From: Lepeophtheirus salmonis
Taxonomy: Eukaryota; Arthropoda; Copepoda; Siphonostomatoida; Caligidae
Direction of reading: 5' to 3'
Assembly (NCBI RefSeq): GCF_016086655.4
Contig: NC_052136.2
Location: 8,990,001-9,054,000, forward strand
Length of the DNA: 64,000 nt
This document shows, in pieces, positions 13,490 to 24,230 of this stretch. A model generated the notes under the pieces. That model ran no database searches and had not been told where the DNA came from. It saw only the letters and a list, made by a program, of their open reading frames with translations. The position numbers and the translations under genes were made by a program. The stretch's first letter is position 1; each line of letters begins with the position of its first letter.

Positions 13490-14095
13490 GAGTATCCCAG
13501 TGGGTCGTGAATGAAACTTTGAAAATGTTCATTGACTTACTAAATAATTTTCCGATATTCCTCTGTAATATCAACTGGTAAAGCAATAAAAACAAAGAAT
13601 TCTTCTGAAACATATTTATTTATCAGACTAAGGATAACTCAGATGAAGACCAAAAGAAATCCTTTTTCAACGCTTCTTGACGCGGCAATGAGTTATGCAG
13701 ACATATCCATCATTGTCTCCTGCTTCAAGGGTCCCATTACCAAGATTAAAAAGCTAAAGGACAACCACAAGAGCCTTGAGAAGAAGTCTGGAAGTTACAG
13801 GATCAAAAAAACTCAAAAGTGTTGCAAAGACAACATGTCGAGTTTCCGGTCCTGGTCAATGTGGCTTTCGTCTTCACCAGACTATCACACTCTTCACTAT
13901 GGGATCTGGGGTGCCATCAAGAGGAGGAAACCTCCCAAGTGAATATCCTAAAGGATGCCGGAGAGACGAAGTGGGCTGATATGGTGGATGAAGAAGACCT
14001 GTAAGGCCTAGGATCGAGGACACAATGGAGTCTAAGGGTAGTCACTTTTAAATTTAACTGTTTATATATACTGTAAAATAAATATATAGAGTATC
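13490..14095 (+). mobile_element. Decayed, internally deleted mariner-like transposon
   Basis: The frame from 13643 gives an N-terminal helix-turn-helix-like stretch (LLDAAMSYADISIIVSCFKG, then KIKKLKDNHKSLEKKSGS) and then jumps to SPDYHTLHYGIWGAIKRR, which resembles the third-catalytic-Asp region SPDLNPLDYxxWG of mariner transposases. The C-terminal part continues in other frames (VNILKDAGETKWADM, then RPRIEDTMESKGSHF, like the family's RPRIEAVIEAEGG ending). The middle of the catalytic domain is missing, leaving under half of the usual 330-350 residues. Frameshifts show it is dead. Clear terminal repeats were not found, so limits are approximate. Family assignment rests on recalled motif patterns. 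Confidence 0.7.
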
Positions 14096-15230
14096 ATTGT
14101 CTTGCTACGAGTACTTTTAGAGAATCTTGATAAAGTTGAGCTTGGGAAAATCCTTTCACAATTTGCCCAGGATATAACAAAAATAATTGGGAAGAGATAA
14201 TCATTTTTGATACAGAGTAAAGGTTTGACAGAGTAAAGGTTTGAGTGCTTTTATTTATCGTTGAGCCCATTTTGATATCTAAATATACGGCAGTATAGTT
14301 CACCAATTTCCTTCATCTTAACGAAAAATATTATTATTATACAATTTGATTATTTATGCTCTCAAGATGGCGTACATCAACAAAAATGATACTGTCATAT
14401 AAAAGCGCTCTATAAAAATATGAGAGGCTTTGTTACCCCCATTTTCTACCCTCATGAAAACAAGGACCCTGACAAAAATATCCAAGCATGTAGAGTGTAC
14501 CAATATCTAAGTTGTAAGTAAGTATGTAGTATACCTATCCAAGTCCCTTATGCTAGAATAAACAAACATATGGTCGATGAAAAGAACATATTTATTTATG
14601 CCTATGTATGTATGTATATATTTATAAGCACTGACGTTTCAATATGTTGAAGAGACAGAGGACCACACAAGGTGCATAGAAAGGGTATTTCTATTCAAAA
14701 TACTTAACTACTTTGTATTTTTATGCAGAGGGCTTTTACTCGGTACAAACAACAAACAAACAGAAAAAACACACACAACTAGCATGGACCATTCTCTGAA
14801 TCCCCATGTCAAGTTCTTAACTTTGTAAATCATTACTAACTAAATACTTTTACATTCAAGTAAGTACTTACTTACGATTACAATTGGAATAATATTTATT
14901 ATATAATACTATTATGTATTATAGTTTGTGGTTCATAATCGTTTAAACAGGTTAGCCAAATTGTATGGGTAACCAACAAGAAAATATTTACCAAAATACA
15001 TTAACATTTTTTTGAAGCTTATAATCAGAAATTAGAAATTATTTATATCTTTCATATGATAAGAAATATAAATATATAGACTTGAAAATAAATTTACTTT
15101 AAAAAATGAAATAATTTGAACTGAATCATGTAATCTTGTGTTTAAATTTGTAAATATAAATAAATTATATACTTGATCATTTATTTGATATATCAAAGAG
15201 AACAAAAGTGTATCCAAAGGATATTTTTTT
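14096..15230. other. AT-rich non-coding stretch
   Basis: No gene supported. Short open frames on the minus strand (14094-14306, 15032-15217) are of chance length and show no motif. Confidence 0.5.
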
Positions 15231-15581
15231 GTAGGTACGATCTTCCACTAAGATCATCCAAGGTTAATAGAAATACAAGGTTAGACCATTATGCAATCGA
15301 GCTTGCTAAAATTTTCAATTTGATGTATAGTACCGACTGTTGTGCAAGATAAGCAGATTTTTACAAAACACGCAACCACTCATAGTCTATGACGTCACTA
15401 CAAAAGAAATTTCAATTTAATGTATCGTACCGAGTGCTGGGCAAGAAAAACAGATTATGACAAAACACGCAACGACTCATCTCCTATGACGTCAATATAA
15501 AAAGCATGGTGGAAGTCAAACATCAGTCGTATAGGCGTTATGGTGTTACCTTGTATTTCTATTAACCTTGGTATGACCTAC
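15231..15581. mobile_element. 351-bp MITE with perfect 24-bp inner inverted repeats
   Basis: The 24 bases at 15258-15281 (CCAAGGTTAATAG...) are the exact reverse complement of 15548-15571. The outermost GTAGGT (15231) and ACCTAC (end 15581) also pair. The left arm is interrupted by GATCTTCCACTAAGATC, itself a small hairpin. The interior holds two copies of a ~97-bp unit, each with a TGACGTCA palindrome. No coding frame; a non-autonomous DNA transposon. Confidence 0.8.
15313..15506. repeat. Tandem duplication, two ~97-bp units inside the MITE
   Basis: Unit 1 at 15313-15409 and unit 2 at 15410-15506 both run TTTCAATTT, GTACCGA, GGCAAGA-like, CAGATT, ACAAAACACGCAAC, GACTCAT-like, CTATGACGTCA. 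They differ at many positions, so the duplication is old. Confidence 0.8.
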
Positions 15582-15620
15582 ATTTTTTTGCGGGTTTTGT
15601 TTGTTAAAATTGAATTAAAA

Positions 15621-15690
15621 AGGTGACTTTCTATGAATAGGTCATAACAAGGTCACTTTCTATGAAAAGGTCATAACAAGGCCACTAAGT
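15621..15690. repeat. 29-bp tandem repeat, about 2.4 units
   Basis: AGGTGACTTTCTATGAATAG... (15621-15649) is followed directly by a copy with two changes (15650-15678) and a partial third, AGGCCACT. Confidence 0.85.
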
Positions 15691-17724
15691 TCATGGTCAA
15701 TAAAAATTTAAATTCTTTCCTTGAGTTTAGTGTGAATTAAACGTAACTACAAATCATCATGTTTTTCAGTCCACTAGTTGTGTTGCGATAGGCTAAAGAA
15801 GGCTCACGAGCTAAATTTCAATGAACTTTAATTGATGTTATTTTGAACATATATAAATATATTTATTTTTGAAATAGTTATAAAATATATTGTATTGAAA
15901 ATAGGGTAAGCTTAATTTATTGTTTTAACAAAAAAGCTATAATTTGAGGTATACGGATAGTATTTAAGCAAATACTCCTACATTTCTTTTGGAATGTAAA
16001 TTTTCAAAACATTAGGGCCACTGAGTTACCTCTAAATATATTTCCAAACTGTTCAAACTTTTCTTAAATGTTTTTTCTAAAATTAGGAGCCATATTTAAC
16101 CTAAGGCATTTATTTTTTCAAAAAAACAACAAAAAAAAAGATATTATTGTCTCCCTAATATGCATTTTTTAGTAAGCAAAACGATTTGATTGATAGATTT
16201 TTGATAGAGAATAAAGGTTTAATTCCAATTATTTACCGGTGCAATTTTAGAAAAATTGATTTTTTTTATCAGCCTAATGCATATATCAGATCCTAACGGG
16301 TATTACAAATACATTATTACATCATTAATGTATGCCAATAAATTAACTATTACAATTGCAAGGATATTTTACTCAAATTACGCAAGTTTCTTTGTTCCTA
16401 ATTGATCTAATAAATACAATGTACAATTTTTAAGGATTTGCATTTATATAGATTTTTGATTCAATTTAAATATAGACGTTTTTCTTTGGCATTAAATCGT
16501 ATTCAATAGAGCCTTGTTAAATCTTCTTTATTTTTCAATCATTTTTATGAAGTTTTTCCAAGTTTTTTTTTTTTTTTAATTTGTCCAAATAATTTATTAA
16601 AATTCCCTTGAGCCCCCTCTGCTAAAAATGTAAATTGAATTTAAGTAAATATACTTTGAAGTGGTCTTTTAACGAATTTTTTTCCTATAATTCTCAAATG
16701 AAGTTTTTTAAGCAAATAATGCTTAATTGTATTTTTAATCTGACCTTTCAGGTCTTCATGGTTTTAAGTTAGCCCCGTACACCCCTCCATTCCTCAAAAA
16801 GGAAACACATAGTTTTAAGCCAGATTCTTGTGGTGTACACGACACAGTTCTTAAGAGCTCCACAGTAGGTGGTTTGTTTTTAAACTTTTTTCAAATTTCA
16901 ATTACGGATAATTTGGAAAAGCTGTCAGTTAGTAAGGAAAAAACCTATACAAAATTTTGTTGTTCTGTGACGTCATCTTTAGATCACACATCTCGATTAT
17001 AGATTGAAAGTATGCACAATTTATTTATTTCATCTATTAACGTTAGAATACTTCATAACTCGTTCTTTTGTATTAATTAACAATGATAGACAGTATTCTA
17101 ACCTGGGAAAACAAAAAAAAAGTTGTTTTTTCTTAAGCTACATGATGGATCAAAGAGAGAGAATAAATAGCCTAAGATAATTAGGATCTTTCCTTTATGA
17201 AATTGTAAAAAAAGAATGGTGCTCCAATTTTTCTAGTTTTTTTGTTACAAAGGAAAGTTTTAGAAAAAAACTTATTTACACTTTTTATAGAGTAGAAAAA
17301 TGTTTATCAAAATTATTCTATGCAAAATAACTAAAAAAGTACTCTTAGTATCTATATTTACTAATTAAAGAGTTTTTACCTTTTTCATATTTTGATCGAG
17401 ATGTACGACCTAAAGATGACCGAGCAGGACAATGCAATTTTGCATTGATTCTTTTCATACCATATCATAATTTTTCCAAACCGGCAAACCGATGATGAAA
17501 AGTTTGGGATATCAATTGATTTAGGTATATGAATCCCTTCCGAGTTATTTACTCCTTTTCGTGTGGCCTTTACACACGAATGAAGATGGAAAATCCTTTG
17601 TATCTAGGATGATAAGGAAACAAAATTAGAATTCCATCTACAAACATACTTTTGAGCAAGTCTAATCCACATAAATTTATCATAATGAGGTTAAGTTAGA
17701 GGCCAATAGAAATGCACTACATCA
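15691..17724. other. AT-rich non-coding stretch upstream of the 17.7-kb candidate gene
   Basis: No gene supported. Contains one TGACGTCA (16968-16975) in a repeat that recurs near 49194, and a CGTGTGGCCTTTACACACG hairpin near 17560. No convincing TATA box was found within 100 bp of the ATG at 17725. Confidence 0.45.
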
Positions 17725-19127
17725 ATGCTGAGGACAATTAATTTATTATTCTTGTTGTTATGCATCGGTATGTGTATATCAAACTATCCTTATTATTCCA
17801 CTCGAACAAATCGACCTTCCGTGTTTTTAATGCACAAATTTCTATTATCTAGACATTTATTTATATTTATGAATATAATATATTACTTTAATGCTGTAAA
17901 ATCTCATAAATTCATAAATTACTTCACGAAAATGTTTTATATCGTACATTTTAAATATATATATATATATTATTATATCGTTGACAAAGGCACAATATTT
18001 ATCTATATTATCAAAGGCTATAATGATCTCTTAATGCTTTTAAGACAACTGTTTTTATTTCATTTTGTTGTTGTTGTCGTTGATATCAAATCAGGGTATA
18101 ATGATAATGATATAACCCTCATGAATGGTGGACCACTTCTCAGTTGGAAAGGGTCGTAAAAATATGGTTTTAATGAGGAGTGGATTTCATATGTATTATA
18201 TACATATCATTATAAAGATTTGTTATCCTCAGCTTTTTATGGAAATATATAATTGTTTAATATTGTAGCTACATTTTTTTTTCTCCACACTCTTCCATAT
18301 TAAGATATTTTTCTTGGGGTATACACCTATATATATATATAGAGTAATAAGAAAATGTGTCCATGGCACACACAAAGTTTCACTTTGTCTCTCTTTTCTT
18401 CTCTTAGAAAATACACTCTTTATGCATGGATGAGATTCACATCGAATATGTACATTGTACATACATATATACTGTACTTAGGTACTTCACCCCAAAGCCA
18501 TAAATATCGTGTGGAAATGAAAATCACGTGATCAGTATTTGCCCAAATATAAATGACAATCTAGTAACTTTTTATTATTATTATGTCCACTCGAAGGGAG
18601 AGAGATCAGTCCTAATGAGAAATCGGATGACAATTATACTCAGCTGACTAACTATAACATATTTCCTGAACCTATTCTTAAAAGCAGCTCAACACTTGTA
18701 TCCGATGAAACATCTGATGCTACTGTCTTGAGCAGGTATATCAAATGTGAAAATCAAAACTTCCTCCTTTCACCCATCTCTGATCATAATGGTATGAACA
18801 ATGGAACTTCAAGTAAAGAAACTCATTACACAACAAAAAAATTCAGAAAATTACTGTTAAACTCTTTGGGGAACTGTCAAATAGAGAGGAAATCGGAATT
18901 TTCATCTACAAAAGATGTAAATAAAAATTCATGCAATGTGCCGGAAGAAGGTTATGATCTCTTCAATAAAAGAGGAGTAGATCAGTGAGTTCATGGCAGT
19001 TGAAATTCCCCGACTATCTAAAAGTCTGAGAAAGAGTAAAAGATTAGACTTTTAACTAAATTTTAGTGGCACTAGTCATCCTGTCTCTAAATGTAAACTC
19101 TCTAATCTTGGATGCAACGAAAAATGA
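17725..19127 (+). CDS. Putative three-exon secreted protein, unknown family (163 aa)
   Basis: Model: exon 1 17725-17767, exon 2 18597-18984, exon 3 19067-19127 (stop TGA 19125-19127), totalling 492 nt. Exon 1 encodes MLRTINLLFLLLCI plus one base before GTATGT, a typical phase-1 signal-peptide exon; cleavage after Gly15 would satisfy the -3,-1 rule. Exon 2 is a 129-codon Ser/Asn-rich open stretch ending at GTGAGT. Exon 3 follows an 82-nt intron with branch-like TTTTAACT and acceptor AAATTTTAG. Features: sequons at N27 (NYT) and N83 (NGT), basic clusters KKFRK 95-99, RK 112-113 and KR 139-140, and Cys at 65, 108, 127, 153 and 160. The last 23 residues after KR contain C-KLSNLG-C, so a cleaved disulfide-ring peptide is conceivable. 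No family was recognised. Caveat: the exon 2 acceptor sits at the edge of a dispersed repeat (18500-18598), and the possible AATAAA at 19308 is inside another copy. Exon 2 alone is more secure than the whole model. Confidence 0.4.
18500..18598 (+). repeat. Dispersed repeat 'ATCACGTGATCAGTATTTG', copy 1
   Basis: GTGGAAATGAAAATCACGTG, then ATCAGTATTTGCCCAAATATA, resembles 19310-19385 (GTGGAACGTGATCCG, TATTTGTCCAAATATAG) and 60815-60890 (GATCACATGATTACTATTTG). Copies 1 and 2 are in direct orientation either side of exon 2 and exon 3 of the 17.7-kb candidate gene. Confidence 0.55.
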
Positions 19128-22100
19128 CGTTTTTAAATATCTATGCTATCTGCAGTAAGCTGATGCAGTAATTCTTTGAGACACAAGAACCAAGATGGAG
19201 AACTACCATGCTAAACGTATAATCCTAACGAATCTAACACTTACGAGGTAAGAAGGGTTGTTACAATTCTAACAAAAATCAGCATTAAAGTCTTTGACAC
19301 CATCAGCAATAAAAGTGGAACGTGATCCGTATTTGTCCAAATATAGTTGACTATGCAACAACTTTATTGGTCGCTAGGGGGCGTTTAATATACTTGGCTA
19401 TCACTAGGTGTGTATTGATCCTAAATTTTAAAGATTCTTCCCAATCGGACGCAATGTCCTTTCCATGGAGTAATCTTTGATAAAATGACGTCATCATATA
19501 TTTATACCAGTGACGTCAGCAAAATTTAATATTATATAATTATAATAAGTCTTATTTAGACTTTCATTAAGGCAATAAAGAGACTTTCAGTTTTTAAATG
19601 GTAAATTGCAATACTTTACTATAATATTAATGAAAAGGATGCTTTTAAATCTGAGAGTTTTTGAGGATTGATAACAGGGATGAGACGGAACTGGATTAAA
19701 CGTGGGATATGACTGATTTCAATCCAATATTAATGACAGATGCAAACCTAAATATTACTTACTAGGGATGTGGAAACTGTTGAAATCTTCATGAAAATAC
19801 ATTTTTTGATTGCATACCTTCAAGAACATTTATTTTATAAAGGTATTAAATGTATTTTTAAGTTTTGATTAATGGGCACAGAATATTGCTCTAATTCCTT
19901 CGATTTTCCCTATTTGTAATATATTATAATTATACTTGGTCTACTATCTTTCAGTAACATACGTAGGTCTAGCAAGATTTTTTATTAAGAAACAAAAAAT
20001 AGGATTCCTAATGAACTTGATAAAAAACCCTTTGGGCATCGTCAAACTCTCTATATATAACTTATATACAGCACTTTTTTTATAATTTGTTTTATGAATG
20101 AGAAAAGATAATAATTATTATTTAGGACTAAATAGGAGATAGCTTAAAAAAAGCCAAAGTAAGTAGGCTCTCAAACAACCAAAAAAAAAAAAAAAAATGG
20201 AAAGTAAAAATTAATTAACTTTTTCATTTAACTTTTTGCGAGTTTTATTTATATGTATATACTTATATATAAATACTTTGAGTAACAATTTTTTATAATA
20301 AAAACAAACTGGAAGAAGAGTTGTTCCGTGGCCCTTTTCTTATTATTTTGGGTGGTCTAAAAAATGAAGAAGAAGAAATAAAGGGGATTGCATGAGAATT
20401 TGTGTTAAAGGTGAATGTTTTAAAGGGGGCATATGCCCTATAGTGCGATCCATCATCAAATGAGGAGTGGGGGAGGTGATTGGGCAGAGCTCAATAACCC
20501 ACGAATGCATTTTTTGTTTGATATTTTCCTCAGTTCATTATTGCGTGTATGTAGCTATATACATACTTTAATATTTCTGGTTGTTTTAATTAAGTCATCC
20601 TATGCTTGTTTACATAGCTTCGTGAATCTAATGAATATTTTCTTGTTATTATTTTTGAAATTAAGGTTCCTATAGCGAAGTTGCAAATTTCGCTCTCTCT
20701 CTCTTCTATTCTTCTTTTTGTTGCTTGTTTACTATTTTTATTTTTTTTATGCTTTAAATGGCAAATACTTATTAATGTAGGTAAATAACAGGTCGGCTAA
20801 AAACTTCGTAGGTCTAATATAGCAAAAACCATTTATTTGGCAAAATTTGAGTTATTTATTCAATGTGTGTAGTTATCAGAATTATAACAATCATTTTTTT
20901 GCCATTTTTATAGTATGATTACTCTTTAGTATCGATATAGGACTCAGTTTGGGCAATAACCTCTTTATTACCTCTGAGTTTTGTTCTAGCCAGCAGGAAA
21001 ATACAGTGGATGGGACAATCTTGGGATCGTTTTCAATGATTTGTGACATTGCCTTGAGTATTAGAAAATGTGTATCATAGAATACTGATGCCATAGCCTT
21101 GCCAACATTTGATTCTCTCCATCCGCGTGCAGTCCACTAAGCTGACTGTCGATTGGACTCTGGAGTATAGCGATGGAGTCACGTTTTATCCATAGTCACA
21201 TAATTTATTAGGGTTGGTGAAAACGCTTTTGCTTTTGATCTATTGTCACCTACTACGGCACTCACTTTGCACACAATTGTCTACATATCCATTAACGATA
21301 TGCCCAACTCGTTAATTTAATATCTGTAAAAGCTCAGTCATGTGATCAATTTAACTTCACTATTATTCAAAATTAGTTCACATATAATGACTTGAAATTT
21401 CATATGACGTCATGATTGTACCAATGTTCACAATTTGAAAATAGACAATGTGAAAATGTGAGCGATTCAGATCCATTGTTTTCCTGGAGACTAATCTAGA
21501 TCGAATATTTGTATTTGTAGGATTTTCAGACTGATTTCCAACACTAGACCTTTGTCATTATATTAATATTTTTGAACTGGTTACAATACCTAAATTGATA
21601 CTTTCTCATATTATTTAACGGAAATAGATAAGAAAAATATGTTTTAATAGAAAAATATCATTTTTTTTTTTTTTGCTTAGCCTTCAAAATTAAGAATGTT
21701 TCCTGATTGTTCATAATTGTTTTCAATATTTTTTTTAATTGATGACGATCTTATCTAAATATTGATGAGCCAATGAAATTGCTTAACTATTATCTATTTT
21801 GAAAGAAAAAGACAAGTTTTTTCGTTGTACACTACTGCAAATAGACGTACATTGACAATTTTAGATTAGTATCCTTTTAAACACCTCAATATCCCAGTGC
21901 CACTACACTTACCCTCCCTCTGCGAAAAAAAAGAAGGCATTTTCATTCCTCTAAAATATTCAGTTTTGTTAATCATTGAGTCTATTGTAGGTTTTTAGTT
22001 GCTGTATTTTTTCTTTATGGGTATGTCTTTAGTAATTTTTTTAAAACTCTGAATTTTTCTTTTTTATTAGGTCATGGGCAGATTTAGTATAAATATGTGC

Positions 22101-23950
22101 GTCTATATATAAACACACAATATCTGTTTGCAAAAAAAAAAAAAAATGAAGTGCAAAAAAATACCAGTCAACAATGGAATTTTGACATCCAAGCTCTTTG
22201 GTAATAATAATGGCTTATATTATATACCTATAGTTACACACACCACAGCCCAGTCAAATAAGCAAAAAAAAAAAATATGATCACGGAAGAATTTTAAACT
22301 ATTGAAATGGCAATGCTGCGTTTTCTTTTTGAAGAATTTCTTAAAGAACAACTTCTTTGTTACACTTATATAACACATATTTATTATGTATATTATTAAA
22401 TATGTGGAGCGTCAATATAAAAACAACCTAACAATGAAATTTCTCAAAATTGAGCCTCAATTACATTATCATCAATTTATATCAACAAACCATTCTGACT
22501 AATCGTTTGGAGGCGTTGCAAATTGAACTTAATATAGAAAATTATCACAATGAAAGAATCATTAATTGATGGATTTTATTTGGCAAGTCATATCGGGTTC
22601 AAATACAGTCTTATGAATCCAATGATGATTTTAAACCATAGTTAACAGTTTGGGGTATCTTCACTTATCACAGAACTGTTGATACAATGCTTATAATTGA
22701 CCTAAATATGTCAATGAAGTATTAGGTTTGTATATTCAGGTATATATGATTGTTCAAGAGTGTTTTTGCTTTAAATCACCGACAGAGACAAGTACATATT
22801 TTTTAGGGCCTCACATTGTGCTTTAGAAAAAGGATTACCCTACATATATACTTCTCTTAAAAGTATCCTTTTTTCAAGAGAGGAAAACAACTGTTTTAAT
22901 TCTAATTTATACAAATATTTCTTTGTGAAAAGGGATTTTCGAAATCGTGCTTTAATTTCAAGGAACTTGGAACCGTTATTTTGAAATAAAATAATTATTT
23001 TAATGATATTTATATATATGTACGTATAGAGGATTGTCATGAACTATTCTTCTTTTGTGATTCATAAAATAGAGAGAGAAATCATGATCATCCTTGGAAC
23101 AATGGTGAACAACGACGTATCAGAGTGACCATCTCTTTGCCATGATACAGTTGTATTTGTATAATAATATCTCTTTTATATTATTATGTAGAGAAACATA
23201 AAGGCATTGTATCTATATATATCTAATTAGCAAGCCTTTTCATCATTATTCCTTGTTTATTCCTGTCATTCCACCAAAGGGAGAGAACGAGAGAGATGAT
23301 TAAAAGAGATAGCCCCCATCTCACTCACTCACCTTTTGCATCAGCCCGTAGCTTGGCCATCATCAACATAATATCCAAGACTTGTACACATACACAAAGA
23401 AGAATCATTCTTAATTTCTTTGTCCATGATAATTGGTTATAATATTTCAATTTTTTGATATACGTACGTTTATTCTTTAGAATCTTGAGAGAGAAGAAGA
23501 AAAATAAATCAAAATAGAGGAAAGAAAAACATCTTGATTCTTTGAATTATTTGATAATGAACTTTCTAAAAGTAAGTTATCAAATACAACATTATAAACT
23601 AAGGTATATCAATTATATATATATATATATATACATCAAGGAATACTAAAAGGAAGGACTGGAGACAGAATTGAGACACTGCTTACAGCGGTTCTCAAAT
23701 TCAACTCATATATTATTTCACTTCATTGATTTGTTTGTTATCCACGGTCGCTGTTTGAAATAAACAAAGATGTAGTGTAATTTCCTTTCAGCCGTTTTAG
23801 TTAATTTCCATGAGTTTTTAGATTAATTGCAGTACACCATCAAGGATAATCCAAGAAGTTCAATGCTAAAACTTTCAGGGGAGATGAGTGTCTCAAAGGC
23901 CACATTTGAAATATTTGGACCTCATATATTAGAAGGAAATGTCAGCTATT
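19128..23950. other. Mostly non-coding stretch
   Basis: No firm gene. Holds TGACGTCA at 19486, 19511 and 21405; a possible mariner (cecropia-type) end AGGTCGGCTAAAAACTTCG near 20791; a hAT-like end CAGCGGTTCTCAAAT at 23686-23700; and TA runs. Two weak first-exon candidates (20433-20546 plus strand; 23333-23440 minus strand) are noted in findings. Confidence 0.45.
19310..19385 (+). repeat. Dispersed repeat, copy 2
   Basis: AATAAAAGTGGAACGTGATC, then TATTTGTCCAAATATAGTTG, ACTATGCAACAACTTTATTG and GTCGCTAGGGGG. Matches copy 1 (18500-18598) and copy 3 (60815-60890). Confidence 0.55.
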
Positions 23951-24230
23951 TACTGAATCGGCCTAATTCCAGGAGTGGTACCGATCTAATGTAGCGGATT
24001 TCTGGTTATACAACTTTTGGTCCCCATCATTTCCTGACTCTACTCCCCTAGATTATGAGCCCTAGTAGAGCCCTTGCCAACCCTCAATCGTACGCCAACC
24101 CTCTTAAAGCTGATGTTAAGGAACAATGGGCAGCCATGCTGGACGACTATGTTATGAGGTGCGTTCCTTCAAGGGCAGAATTAATGCCATGGTTGAGGCA
24201 GAAGGTGGACAATTTGCCAAATTGATTAGT
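23951..24230 (+). mobile_element. Decayed mariner transposase, 3' fragment
   Basis: Plus-strand reading gives QEWYRSNVADFWLYNFW, then SPSFPDSTPLDYEP, matching the mariner pattern around the third catalytic Asp (PPSSPDxxPLDYxVW). Then come NPLKADVKEQWAAMLDDYVM and, one frame over, FKGRINAMVEAEGGQFA, the family's typical C-terminal RINAxxEAEGG. In-frame stops and at least two frameshifts are present. Only the last third of a transposase survives; no terminal repeats were identified. Confidence 0.7.

Noticed and set aside
17725..18159. 144-codon single open frame
   Set aside because: Only the first 14 codons look like protein. The rest is Tyr/Ile/Phe-rich low complexity (TATATA runs) and is better read as intron after the GTATGT donor.
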